Source of the DNA: PALSA-607 sp036509315
GTDB taxonomy: Bacteria > Actinomycetota > Actinomycetes > Acidothermales > Acidothermaceae
Reading direction: 5' to 3'
Assembly (NCBI GenBank): GCA_036509315.1
Contig: DATCFU010000177.1
Coordinates: forward strand, 1 to 57,506
Length of the DNA stretch: 57,506 bases
Of the stretch, positions 18,274-26,037 are shown piece after piece. The notes beneath the pieces were generated by a model. The model was not told the DNA's origin and did not search any database. It saw nothing but the letters and a program-made list of their open reading frames with translations. Position numbers and translations under genes: made by a program. The stretch's first letter is position 1, and each line of letters opens with the position of its first letter.

Positions 18274-19263
18274 ATGGTAAGTGGTCACGCCACGACCCGG
18301 CCGGGGCAACCCGTGTCGGGCGTGGCGCCTCCAGCTCGACGGAGTCCCGGCCGGCAGGCAGTCCGGTCGGGGCTTCGTCAGCGCCTGGAGCTGCTGCTTC
18401 TCCTCGGCCCGGCTTTTGTGCTGTTCGTCGGGTTCGTGCTGGTGCCAATCGCGGTCGCGGTCTACTACAGTTTCTTTAAATGGAGTGGCTTCGGCCCGCT
18501 CAACCATCCCATCGGGCTAGCCAACTACCGGCGGGCATTCTCCGACACGGTGTTTCTGCACGCGATTCAGCACAACGTCACGATCGCGCTGCTGTCATTG
18601 TTCCTCCAGCTACCGCTGAGCATCGCGCTCGCGTTGCTGCTGAATCGCCAACTCCGCGGTCGTGGATTTTTGCGGCTTGTCGTCTTCGCTCCCTACGTGC
18701 TCTCTGAAGCCGTCACCGCTGTCATGTGGTTGATACTTTTGCAGCCCGGTGGATTCGTTGATCAGGTCTTCAAGCATCTGGGGCTCGGCAGTCTGGTGAC
18801 GACCTGGCTTGCCAACACCCACGTTGTTCTCTACACGCTCTTCGTCGTCATCACGTGGAAATACATCGGTTTCGGCGTCATCTTGTTGCTCGCCGGCCTG
18901 CAGGGAATTCCGACCGAATTGCGAGAGGCTTCTGCACTCGATGGCGCAAGTCCATGGCAAACGACGCGGCAAGTCATCTTGCCGCTGCTCGGCCCGACCA
19001 TCCGTATTTGGATCTTCCTGTCCATGATCGGCTCGCTACAGCTGTTCGATATTCCCTGGATCATGACTCTCGGCGGCCCAGCGGGTGCGTCGACCACGAT
19101 GTCCACATACCTCATCGACAAGGGTTTCCAGAGTTACGAATTCGGTTACGGCAGCGCAGTTGCAGTGATCCTGTTCATCTTCTGCTTCGCGTTCGCCCTG
19201 CTGTACCAGCGTTTTGCACTACGCCGCGACACGGCGGGCGCTCTGACGAGGATGGTGCGATGA
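18274..19263 (+). CDS. Sugar ABC transporter permease (MalF type)
   Basis: Inner-membrane permease of a CUT1 importer, 329 aa. An N-terminal cytoplasmic stretch of about 45 residues is followed by about six membrane helices, beginning LLLLGPAFVLFVGFVLVPIAVA. The EAA loop that contacts the ATPase is REASALDGASPWQTTRQVILP. The ATG is 48 bp after the binding-protein stop, and the stop overlaps the next permease start in ATGA. No ATPase gene is in the cluster, so a shared MsiK-type ATPase elsewhere is expected, as is common in actinobacteria. Confidence 0.93.
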   Translation: MVSGHATTRPGQPVSGVAPPARRSPGRQAVRSGLRQRLELLLLLGPAFVLFVGFVLVPIAVAVYYSFFKWSGFGPLNHPIGLANYRRAFSDTVFLHAIQHNVTIALLSLFLQLPLSIALALLLNRQLRGRGFLRLVVFAPYVLSEAVTAVMWLILLQPGGFVDQVFKHLGLGSLVTTWLANTHVVLYTLFVVITWKYIGFGVILLLAGLQGIPTELREASALDGASPWQTTRQVILPLLGPTIRIWIFLSMIGSLQLFDIPWIMTLGGPAGASTTMSTYLIDKGFQSYEFGYGSAVAVILFIFCFAFALLYQRFALRRDTAGALTRMVR

Positions 19264-20144
19264 CGACGACCGCGCAGCTGCTGACCGTGCGCACAAAGCC
19301 TCCGCGCAGCCGGAACAAGGCGGCCACCTCACCCCTGGCGACGGCGCTCGCCTACTTGGCCGCCGTGGTCATCATCGTCGTCACCGTCGTGCCGATTCTG
19401 TTCATCTTCATCGGCGGCTTTCGTTCGACCCCAGCGATCAACAGTCATCCGACCGCGTGGCCGCACCCCTGGCTTTGGTCGAACTACAGATCCATCGTCA
19501 CGTCGCACACGTTCTGGCACTTTCTTTTCAATAGCGCGCTGATCGCCATCATCGCAACAGTGTTGGCCGTGTCACTCGGGTCGATGGCTGCGTTCGCTCT
19601 TTCGCGATACACCTTCAAGGGTCGCGAGGCGGTCTTCTCGTTCTTCACCATCGGCCTGCTTTTCCCGCTCACGGTCGCGTCGCTTCCGCTCTATCTGCTC
19701 CTGCGTGATCTCCATCTGCTTGAGAACATGTTCGGGGTCGCGATGCCCGAAGCTGCCTTCTCGCTGTCGATCACGATCGTCATCCTGCGACCATTTATGC
19801 GCGCCGTTCCCGCGGAACTCGAGGATGCCGCGGTGATCGACGGAACAACCAAGCTGGGATTCTTCTGGCGCGTGCTGCTACCACTTTCGATGCCCGCCTT
19901 GACGACCGTCGCGATCTTGGCGTTCGTGACGAGTTGGAACTACTTCATCTTGCCGCTGTTGGTGTTCAACAACCAGATCCATTTCACGTTGCCACTGGGG
20001 GTAGCGACGTTCCAGTCGCAGTACTCCGCTGACACTGCAAAGGTCTTCGCGTTCACGGCGCTGTCGATGCTGCCCACGCTCATCTTTTTTACGATTGCCC
20101 AGCGCCGCATCGTCGGCGGCCTGACCGGCGCCGTCAAGGGCTGA
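19260..20144 (+). CDS. Sugar ABC transporter permease (MalG type)
   Basis: Second CUT1 permease, 294 aa, pairing with the preceding MalF-type protein. It has about six membrane helices (first one ALAYLAAVVIIVVTVVPILF) and the EAA loop LEDAAVIDGTTKLGFFWRVL. The start ATG 19260 overlaps the preceding stop by 4 bp. The operon appears to end at the stem-loop about 10 bases downstream of the stop. Confidence 0.93.
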   Translation: MTTTAQLLTVRTKPPRSRNKAATSPLATALAYLAAVVIIVVTVVPILFIFIGGFRSTPAINSHPTAWPHPWLWSNYRSIVTSHTFWHFLFNSALIAIIATVLAVSLGSMAAFALSRYTFKGREAVFSFFTIGLLFPLTVASLPLYLLLRDLHLLENMFGVAMPEAAFSLSITIVILRPFMRAVPAELEDAAVIDGTTKLGFFWRVLLPLSMPALTTVAILAFVTSWNYFILPLLVFNNQIHFTLPLGVATFQSQYSADTAKVFAFTALSMLPTLIFFTIAQRRIVGGLTGAVKG

Positions 20145-20153
20145 CCTCCCCGC

Positions 20154-20175
20154 TGGCCGGTGGGGGTTCCGGCCA
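20154..20175 (+). terminator. Stem-loop after the sugar importer operon
   Basis: A perfect 7-bp stem TGGCCGG / CCGGCCA with an 8-base loop lies 10 bases after the permease stop. No T-tract follows. The remaining about 190 bases up to the next gene hold no other clear element apart from a TTGACA-like hexamer near 20259 without a good -10 partner. Confidence 0.45.
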
Positions 20176-20367
20176 CAAGATTCAGGGTTGCGGTCAGGGT
20201 CATCACTGATGTGCCCCTCGCGGGCACTCGCCGATGATGCGGTGTGCGGAGCAATCGGTTGACAGCGCACCTGTGAGCTTGCTGTGGACCGTGCACGGCT
20301 TCGACGCAGTCGTCAGTAGCGTCCGTCTTATGACGGAGCTGCTCGGAACAAGATGGGGGCATGCAGC

Positions 20368-21318
20368 GTGATCGAGGCACAAGCACTGACCAAGCGCTAT
20401 GGCTCCAAGACCGCAGTTGATGGCCTCAGTTTTGAGGTCAGACCTGGCTTCGTTACTGGATTTTTGGGCCCGAACGGCTCGGGCAAGTCGACCACGATGC
20501 GGCTCCTGCTTGGCCTCGATCGACCGACCGCTGGCCGTTCGCTCATCAACGGCAAGTCCTACCTCGACTTTGCGGCGCCATTGCACGAAGTTGGCGCGCT
20601 CTTGGAAGCTCGCGCGGTGCACACGGGCCGTTCGGCTCGCAACCACTTACTCGCGATGGCAGCGACCAACCGGATCCCACGCAAGCGGGTCGACGAGATG
20701 ATCGGCCTCGTCGGCCTCGACGGCGTTGCTGGTAAGCGCGTCGGCGGGTTCTCCCTCGGCATGGGCCAGCGGCTCGGAATCGCCTCCGCACTCCTCGGCG
20801 ATCCTGGTGTGCTGTTGCTCGATGAGCCCGTGAACGGCCTCGACCCAGAAGGCATCTTATGGATCCGCAATCTGTTGAAGGCACTCGCCGCCGAAGGCCG
20901 CACAGTCTTCGTGTCGTCACACCTGATGAGTGAGATGGCAGTGACGGCCAGCGAGGTGATTGTCGTTGGACGCGGGAAGCTCATCGCGTCAGGCAGCGTC
21001 GCGGAGGTAATCCGCGGCGCGGGGAACGGCGTGGTCATGGTGCGCACCACCGAGGCCGACCGCTTAGGTTCCCTGCTCATCAGTGCCGCCGCCAACGTCC
21101 AGAGGCTCTCGCCCGACCTGCTGCAAGTGAGTGGAATGGACAGCGCCGCGATTGGACTAGTGGCCGCACGCGAATCAATCCCGCTGATCGAGTTGACGCC
21201 GCAACAGGCGACTTTGGAAGAGGCGTTCATGGAGATCACGCGCGATGCGGTGGAGTTTCATGGCAATGAACTCAGTGGTGGGGAACTTGCGCCAAGTGCA
21301 GCGGGGGGTGCGCAATGA
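20368..21318 (+). CDS. ABC-2 type transporter ATP-binding protein
   Basis: ATPase of a two-component ABC exporter, about 316 aa. It has Walker A GFLGPNGSGKSTTMRLLLG, signature FSLGMGQRLGIAS, Walker B GVLLLDEPVNGLDPEG and a switch His in VFVSSHLMSE. A C-terminal regulatory-type extension follows (about 225-316). Related proteins begin MIEAQxLTKRYG, which favours GTG 20368 with GGGGG upstream; ATG 20353 is also possible. It overlaps the permease start by 4 bp. Substrate unknown; families of this type export drugs or peptides or control membrane-active compounds. Confidence 0.9.
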   Translation: MIEAQALTKRYGSKTAVDGLSFEVRPGFVTGFLGPNGSGKSTTMRLLLGLDRPTAGRSLINGKSYLDFAAPLHEVGALLEARAVHTGRSARNHLLAMAATNRIPRKRVDEMIGLVGLDGVAGKRVGGFSLGMGQRLGIASALLGDPGVLLLDEPVNGLDPEGILWIRNLLKALAAEGRTVFVSSHLMSEMAVTASEVIVVGRGKLIASGSVAEVIRGAGNGVVMVRTTEADRLGSLLISAAANVQRLSPDLLQVSGMDSAAIGLVAARESIPLIELTPQQATLEEAFMEITRDAVEFHGNELSGGELAPSAAGGAQ

Positions 21319-22139
21319 CGGCGGCGACGATTGCCCCCAGCGACGTTGGGTCGGCACGGATCACCCAGGCCGGCGTGATCCAGTCGGAGTGGATCAAGAT
21401 CCGCTCGGTGCGTTCAACGTGGTACAGCCTGTTGGCAGCCGTTGTCATGATTGTTGGCCTCGGCACGCTGTTCAGCGCCATTCATACGAATCGGGTGGAG
21501 CAAGGGAACGGCCCAGGCGGACAAATCAGCTTGGACGCCACTCAGATAAGTCTGCGCGGCCTATTCCTGGCGCAGCTCGCAATCGGCGTGCTCGGCGTCC
21601 TCGTCATTACCGGCGAGTACAGCACCGGCATGATCCGCTCGTCGTTGGCAGCTGTGCCACATCGGCAACCGGTGCTCGTTGCCAAAGCTTTGGTCTTTGG
21701 TGCCGTCGTGTTCGTCGTGTCGTTGGCTTCGACTCTTGCTGCGTTCCTCTTGGGCCAGCAGGCACAAGCCAGCACGCACCAACAGGCGTCGCTTGGCACA
21801 CACGATGCGATACGCGCAATCGTGGGCGGCGCGATCTACCTGACGTTGATCGGCCTGCTCGCGGTCGGTCTCGGCTTCCTGGTCCGCAACACCGCGGGTG
21901 CCATCGCAACGCTCTTCGGCATCGTCCTCGTCGCGCCTATCCTTGCGTCCGCGTTGCCCGAGCCGTACTCGAACGACGTGAGCAAGTACCTGCCGCTCAA
22001 CGCGGGAACGCAGATCCTGCTAACGAGGAACTTCGACCCAACGCAGCTGAGCCCGTGGGTGGGACTCGGTGTGACGGGCCTGTACGCGGTGGTCGCACTG
22101 ATCGCCGGCGCAGTCATGCTCAAGCGCCGGGACGCCTGA
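21315..22139 (+). CDS. ABC-2 type transporter permease
   Basis: Membrane partner of the preceding ATPase, 274 aa. The N-terminal motif VIQSEWIKIRSVRSTWYSLL is typical of actinobacterial ABC-2 permeases. About six membrane helices follow, including LLAAVVMIVGLGTLFSAI, AQLAIGVLGVLVITGEY and VGLGVTGLYAVVALIAGAV. The motif GEYSTGMIRSSLAAVP is also typical. It starts inside the ATPase stop (ATGA). It converges with the CNB-domain gene about 20 bp downstream. Confidence 0.88.
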   Translation: MTAATIAPSDVGSARITQAGVIQSEWIKIRSVRSTWYSLLAAVVMIVGLGTLFSAIHTNRVEQGNGPGGQISLDATQISLRGLFLAQLAIGVLGVLVITGEYSTGMIRSSLAAVPHRQPVLVAKALVFGAVVFVVSLASTLAAFLLGQQAQASTHQQASLGTHDAIRAIVGGAIYLTLIGLLAVGLGFLVRNTAGAIATLFGIVLVAPILASALPEPYSNDVSKYLPLNAGTQILLTRNFDPTQLSPWVGLGVTGLYAVVALIAGAVMLKRRDA

Positions 22140-22159
22140 TACTGGCGGGGTCGCTGGCG

Positions 22160-22702
22160 CTAGTTCAGCCCGTACCTGGCATCAGTTGAGCCCGCACTAG
22201 GTCTGCCAGCCCAAGGCCCACTGCTCAATGGGCATTCCCCGGCGGCAAGTTCGGGTGCCGCGAGCCGACGTCGTGTCGCCCGCAACCGATCGAAGAGGAC
22301 GGCTGCAAACCGGCGCATCAACTCGTACCCGAGTACCGGATCCGATGCCATCAGGCCGCGCAGCACGCCAGCGTCGAAGACGATCGCGGTGGTTCGCTCG
22401 ACGGCGGTCGCCGAGAGGTGCCAGCGGTATGGCGGAAAGAGCCAAGACCAGCCCAGCGCGGCATCAGCGCCAAGGATCTCGACCTCGACCCGGCCGCGAT
22501 CGGAGATCTCGGCGTCGAGTCGAACCGATCCCTGGCGAATAAGGACGAACTCGCCCGCGACCTGGCCCTCGCGAAAGATCTCGTGCCCTTTCGCGAACGT
22601 TTCGCCGTGAGCATGCACGCCGAGCCGACGCAGTGAGTCGACCGGGATCGCGGAGAGGAACGGGTGGCCAGCGAGCGCCGCCGTGCGAACTGAAGTAGTC
22701 AT
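22160..22702 (-). CDS. Cyclic-nucleotide-binding-domain protein without a DNA-binding domain
   Basis: A 180-residue protein with a Crp/Fnr-like cNMP-binding beta-roll (about 15-120): GHEIFREGQVAGEFVLIRQG, then EVEILGADAALGWSWLFPPY. The usual RxA/S phosphate-binding cassette is not clear, so the ligand is uncertain. A helix follows (MRRFAAVLFDRLRATRRR), and then about 30 residues of tail without an HTH, so it is not a transcription factor by itself. It may be a stand-alone sensor or an allosteric partner. ATG 22702 has no clear ribosome site. A DevR-like box lies 58 bp upstream. Confidence 0.78.
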   Translation of the reverse strand: MTTSVRTAALAGHPFLSAIPVDSLRRLGVHAHGETFAKGHEIFREGQVAGEFVLIRQGSVRLDAEISDRGRVEVEILGADAALGWSWLFPPYRWHLSATAVERTTAIVFDAGVLRGLMASDPVLGYELMRRFAAVLFDRLRATRRRLAAPELAAGECPLSSGPWAGRPSAGSTDARYGLN

Positions 22703-22759
22703 GCGCCAATCGAAGCGCAGAGTCGCGATGCAGCTCAGAGCCAGATGTCATCGCGCCTT

Positions 22760-22773
22760 GGGACCATGGGCCT
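22760..22773. promoter_or_regulatory. DevR/DosR-like box upstream of the CNB-domain gene
   Basis: GGGACCATGGGCCT matches 10 of 14 positions of GGGACTWWAGTCCC and fully fits GGNCNNNNGNCC. It lies 58 bp upstream of the minus-strand ATG at 22702. Confidence 0.5.
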
Positions 22774-22804
22774 GACCGCAACTCCTCGGCCCTGGGACTG
22801 CGTC

Positions 22805-25507
22805 CTAACGCAGGTTCCGCGACAGCGGATCGTTTACTGCAGGCGCGGACTGCAGACGGACTTTGACGTCGACGGCAATCGCGCCGGCGGCGGTGACAAA
22901 CACCGGATTCATATCCAGCTCCGCCAGTTCGGGAATATCGGCAGCCATCGCGGCGGCCCGCAACACCATTTCCTCCAGTGCGCTGACGTCGACTGGTGGA
23001 CTGCCTCGGTAGCCGGAAAGTAGGGGGGCCATTCGGAGCGATTGGATCTGTCTCTTGGCGTCCTCTGGCGTCATTGGGAGCAGATGGAATGCACGATCTG
23101 TGATGAGGTCACCTAACACTCCGCCGAGACCGACCGTGACGACCGGGCCGAACCTCGAGTCAGCGACAACTCCGATAGCGGCTTCGATACCCGGCCCGAC
23201 CATCGATTGCACGATCGCGTCGACCATCACGTTCCCTAGGCGGTGTTCCATCACCTCGTAAGCGGCAGCGACCTCCGCAGCCGAACGAAGGTTCAACTGC
23301 ACGCCTCCCGGGCCGGACTTGTCGATGATCGACCCAGCCGCAACCTTCAACGCAACGGGAAAGCCGAGAGCTTCAGCGGCCGAGCCAGCGGCCGCGGCAC
23401 TTCTGACCAGCACGCTCGGAGTGACTGTCACTCCATAGCTGGCCGCCAGTGAACTTGCTTCCGTGGCGTCAAGCCAGACTTCGCCTGTACCGGAAAGCGC
23501 CTTGCAAACGATTGCCCGAGCAGACGTGCTGTCGACGTCTTGAAACTCACGCTCGATTCCACTCGGGCGTTGCCGCCACACCGCGTACCGGACAACCGCG
23601 CCGAGTGCTTTCGCGGCTGGTTCTGGGAAAGCGAAGTACGGGGCAACGAGGCGTCCATTCGCGGACCGCAGCTCTGCTGGCGCGTCGACCGCGCCGAGAA
23701 AGCAGGCGAGCACGGGCTTCGTCTCGACGTCGGCGCGAACCGTCGTAACCGCACGAGCAAAAGCACCGCTGAATCCTGAGTGGACTGGTGCGTAAACGGC
23801 GATGACGGCATCAACATCGCCATCGTCGAGCAAGACCCGGAGTGCGGCCTCAAAAGAGACTGGGTCTGCCCCAGCGCCTAAGTTCACGGGGTTGCTCGGG
23901 GCAGTGCCGACCTGGAGTAGACCCGCCAACCGGCGTCGTGTCACGTCGCCAAGTGTCACGACTTCGAGGCCAGCAGCGTCGCAAGCGTCGGTGGTGAGAA
24001 GCCCCGGACCGGCGCCGTTTGCAACGATCGCGACACGGCGTCCGTTAGGTAGCGGCGCGAGATCGAAAAGGGTTGCGACATCGAGCAACTCAGCGAGCGA
24101 CTCCACTCGCGTGACGCCAGCTTGGGCGAACAATGTATCCGCAGCAACGTCGGCGGTGGCGGTAGCGGCGAGTCGCGATGCATGCTCCCGGTCAGTCGGA
24201 TCGGTTCGGCCAGACTTGACGACAACCACCGGCTTGCTGAGCCCCACTCGCGCTGCGATGCGAGCGAACTTGCGCGGGTTGCCGAGCGATTCAAGGTACA
24301 ACGCACAGACCTGAGTCGCTGAATCCGCCTCCCACGCGCACAGTAGGTCGTTGCCTGAAACGTCGGCCTTATTGCCTGCAGAGACGAAGCTGGAGATTCC
24401 GACACCAACTCGCGCTGCGTACGTCAAGGCGGCAGTACCGACCGCTCCTGATTGCGCCATCAGCCCGATCCCACCGCGCGAGGGCAGGGTCGGTGACAAC
24501 GTCGCATTGAGCGCGACTGATGGATCGGTGTTCGCGATCCCCAAGCAGTTTGGACCGATCAAGCGCATGCCCGCAGACCGGCAGGCCCGCACGAGTTCGT
24601 CTTGGCGCAGCTGACCCGCGGCGCCGACTTCGGCGAAGCCGGCCGCAACAACGACGACGCCTGCGGCACCAGATGTGGCCGCCTCATTCACAACGCCCAG
24701 CACCTCACCCGCTGGAACGGCGACAACGACGACATCCACCGGACGCGGCACGTCGGCCAGAGATCGATGGGCTCGGATACCCGCGACCCGGTGCCCCGAC
24801 CGGTTAACCGCATAAAGAGCACCTCGGTAGCCGCCTCGGACGATATTGGCGAGCACCTGGTGCCCGACACCTGCTGGGTCGATGCCTGCGCCGACAACGA
24901 CAACTGAGGCGGGCGAGATGATTCTCGCCAGCGACTTTGCTTCCGCCAGTGCTTCACGGGTCCCTACGGCACGACGGAAGTATCCATCAAACTGCAGGGG
25001 AAGCTCGACGTGCACGACGTTGGTTCCAGTCTGCTTTGCCATCGGTAAGCCAGCATCACGAAACAGATGAAGCATCGGCGCGTTGCTCGGCAGCACTTCG
25101 GCCACAAAACGGGTGATACCGCACGTCATGGCCAACGCGCTGAGATGCTCGAGCAGGAGCATGCCCAGGCCGCGACCGTGTTGAGCGTCGTCCACTAGCA
25201 CCGCGAACTCGGCGACAGTGGGGTCGTCATCAAGGCGCTCGAACGACGCGACTCCGACGACCTCGTCACCGACTTGCGCTAACAGCGAGCCGTGGTCGTC
25301 GCCGGGAGGACGTGTCATCCGCTCCACGTCGCGGCGAGTATTGAGCTCCGACACTGTGAAGAAGCGCATGTGCAGTGCGTCCACGGAAGCTCGCCCATAC
25401 ATCTGCTCAAGGGCCGCGGCGTCAGTCGGGCGCACCGTCCTAATCCGGGCGATGCCCGCGTCGACGAGGAGCACATCCACGTCGACGTCGGGTATCTGCA
25501 CGGCCAT
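22805..25507 (-). CDS. GNAT acetyltransferase / acyl-CoA synthetase-like protein (Pat type)
   Basis: A 900-residue fusion. An N-terminal GNAT domain (about 20-170) has the acetyl-CoA signature QHGRGLGMLLLEHL. A CoA-binding Rossmann domain follows (about 190-320), then succinyl-CoA-ligase-like domains (about 335-640) and a C-terminal ATP-grasp domain (about 670-890). The parts match bacterial Pat protein lysine acetyltransferases, with GNAT first as in actinobacterial forms. At the place where ADP-forming acyl-CoA synthetases carry the phosphorylated His (KSGRT...ASHTG), this protein has ASRLA (Arg445), so synthetase activity is probably lost, as in enterobacterial Pat. It follows the USP gene by 9 bp, so both are likely transcribed from the DevR-like box region near 26000. 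Confidence 0.88.
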   Translation of the reverse strand: MAVQIPDVDVDVLLVDAGIARIRTVRPTDAAALEQMYGRASVDALHMRFFTVSELNTRRDVERMTRPPGDDHGSLLAQVGDEVVGVASFERLDDDPTVAEFAVLVDDAQHGRGLGMLLLEHLSALAMTCGITRFVAEVLPSNAPMLHLFRDAGLPMAKQTGTNVVHVELPLQFDGYFRRAVGTREALAEAKSLARIISPASVVVVGAGIDPAGVGHQVLANIVRGGYRGALYAVNRSGHRVAGIRAHRSLADVPRPVDVVVVAVPAGEVLGVVNEAATSGAAGVVVVAAGFAEVGAAGQLRQDELVRACRSAGMRLIGPNCLGIANTDPSVALNATLSPTLPSRGGIGLMAQSGAVGTAALTYAARVGVGISSFVSAGNKADVSGNDLLCAWEADSATQVCALYLESLGNPRKFARIAARVGLSKPVVVVKSGRTDPTDREHASRLAATATADVAADTLFAQAGVTRVESLAELLDVATLFDLAPLPNGRRVAIVANGAGPGLLTTDACDAAGLEVVTLGDVTRRRLAGLLQVGTAPSNPVNLGAGADPVSFEAALRVLLDDGDVDAVIAVYAPVHSGFSGAFARAVTTVRADVETKPVLACFLGAVDAPAELRSANGRLVAPYFAFPEPAAKALGAVVRYAVWRQRPSGIEREFQDVDSTSARAIVCKALSGTGEVWLDATEASSLAASYGVTVTPSVLVRSAAAAGSAAEALGFPVALKVAAGSIIDKSGPGGVQLNLRSAAEVAAAYEVMEHRLGNVMVDAIVQSMVGPGIEAAIGVVADSRFGPVVTVGLGGVLGDLITDRAFHLLPMTPEDAKRQIQSLRMAPLLSGYRGSPPVDVSALEEMVLRAAAMAADIPELAELDMNPVFVTAAGAIAVDVKVRLQSAPAVNDPLSRNLR

Positions 25508-25516
25508 GATCTGTTG

Positions 25517-25942
25517 CTATCGAATGACTACGACAGGGCAGGCTGCATGATGGACGGCTTGGGCGCTGACCGAACCGAGTAGCAGTTCGGCGAATCCACC
25601 GTGCCCACGTGAGCCAACAACGAGCAGATCAGCGTGTGAGCTTCGCTCGACGAGAATCGACGGGGCAGCGCCGTGGACGACATTGGTGATCACACGGTCA
25701 GGCGGCAGGTCGACATCTGTTGCGGCCTTCTCGACGATTTCTCGCGCCTGCGCTTCGGGATCAAGCCCCGCGACGACCAGCGGCAGCCCATACGACACCG
25801 GTCGCGCCCAGGCGATCAGCAACTCCAAGGTGCCCCCGGTCTTCTTGGCCTGCTCGATACCCCAGGCCACGGCCTTCTGGCTCTGCGGCGATCCGTCCAC
25901 GCCGACGACGATGAGCGGCCGGCTGATTTCGGGTGTTGTCAT
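25517..25942 (-). CDS. Universal stress protein, single domain
   Basis: A 141-residue UspA-family protein. It has the N-terminal LIVVGVDGSPQSQKAVAWGI and the ATP-binding motif VVGSRGHGGFAELLLGSVS. It is very similar to the USP encoded at 8126-8554, a likely paralogue. The ATG follows AGGAGG by five bases. It is first in a two-gene operon with the Pat-type acetyltransferase and has a DevR-like box 55 bp upstream, as expected for USPs of dormancy regulons. Confidence 0.93.
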   Translation of the reverse strand: MTTPEISRPLIVVGVDGSPQSQKAVAWGIEQAKKTGGTLELLIAWARPVSYGLPLVVAGLDPEAQAREIVEKAATDVDLPPDRVITNVVHGAAPSILVERSSHADLLVVGSRGHGGFAELLLGSVSAQAVHHAACPVVVIR

Positions 25943-25996
25943 GAGTCCTCCTTGTCCGATGGGCTAAGGATCGTGCCAGCGGACAGGCGGCTGTTA

Positions 25997-26010
25997 CGGT
26001 CATTAGTCCT
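25997..26010. promoter_or_regulatory. DevR/DosR-like box upstream of USP-Pat
   Basis: CGGTCATTAGTCCT matches 10 of 14 positions of GGGACTWWAGTCCC and contains ATTAGTCC, an almost perfect half-site. It lies 55 bp upstream of the USP start. A weaker site, GGGCTAAGGATC, lies at about 25960-25971; DevR often binds paired boxes. Confidence 0.5.
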
Positions 26011-26037
26011 TATTGCCTAGCCGCTAGGTCCTTCGTC

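Noticed and set aside
22794..22805. GGGACTGCGTCC as a second DevR-like box near the CNB gene
   Set aside because: The half-sites are separated by 3 rather than 4 bases and it overlaps the end of the Pat-type gene.
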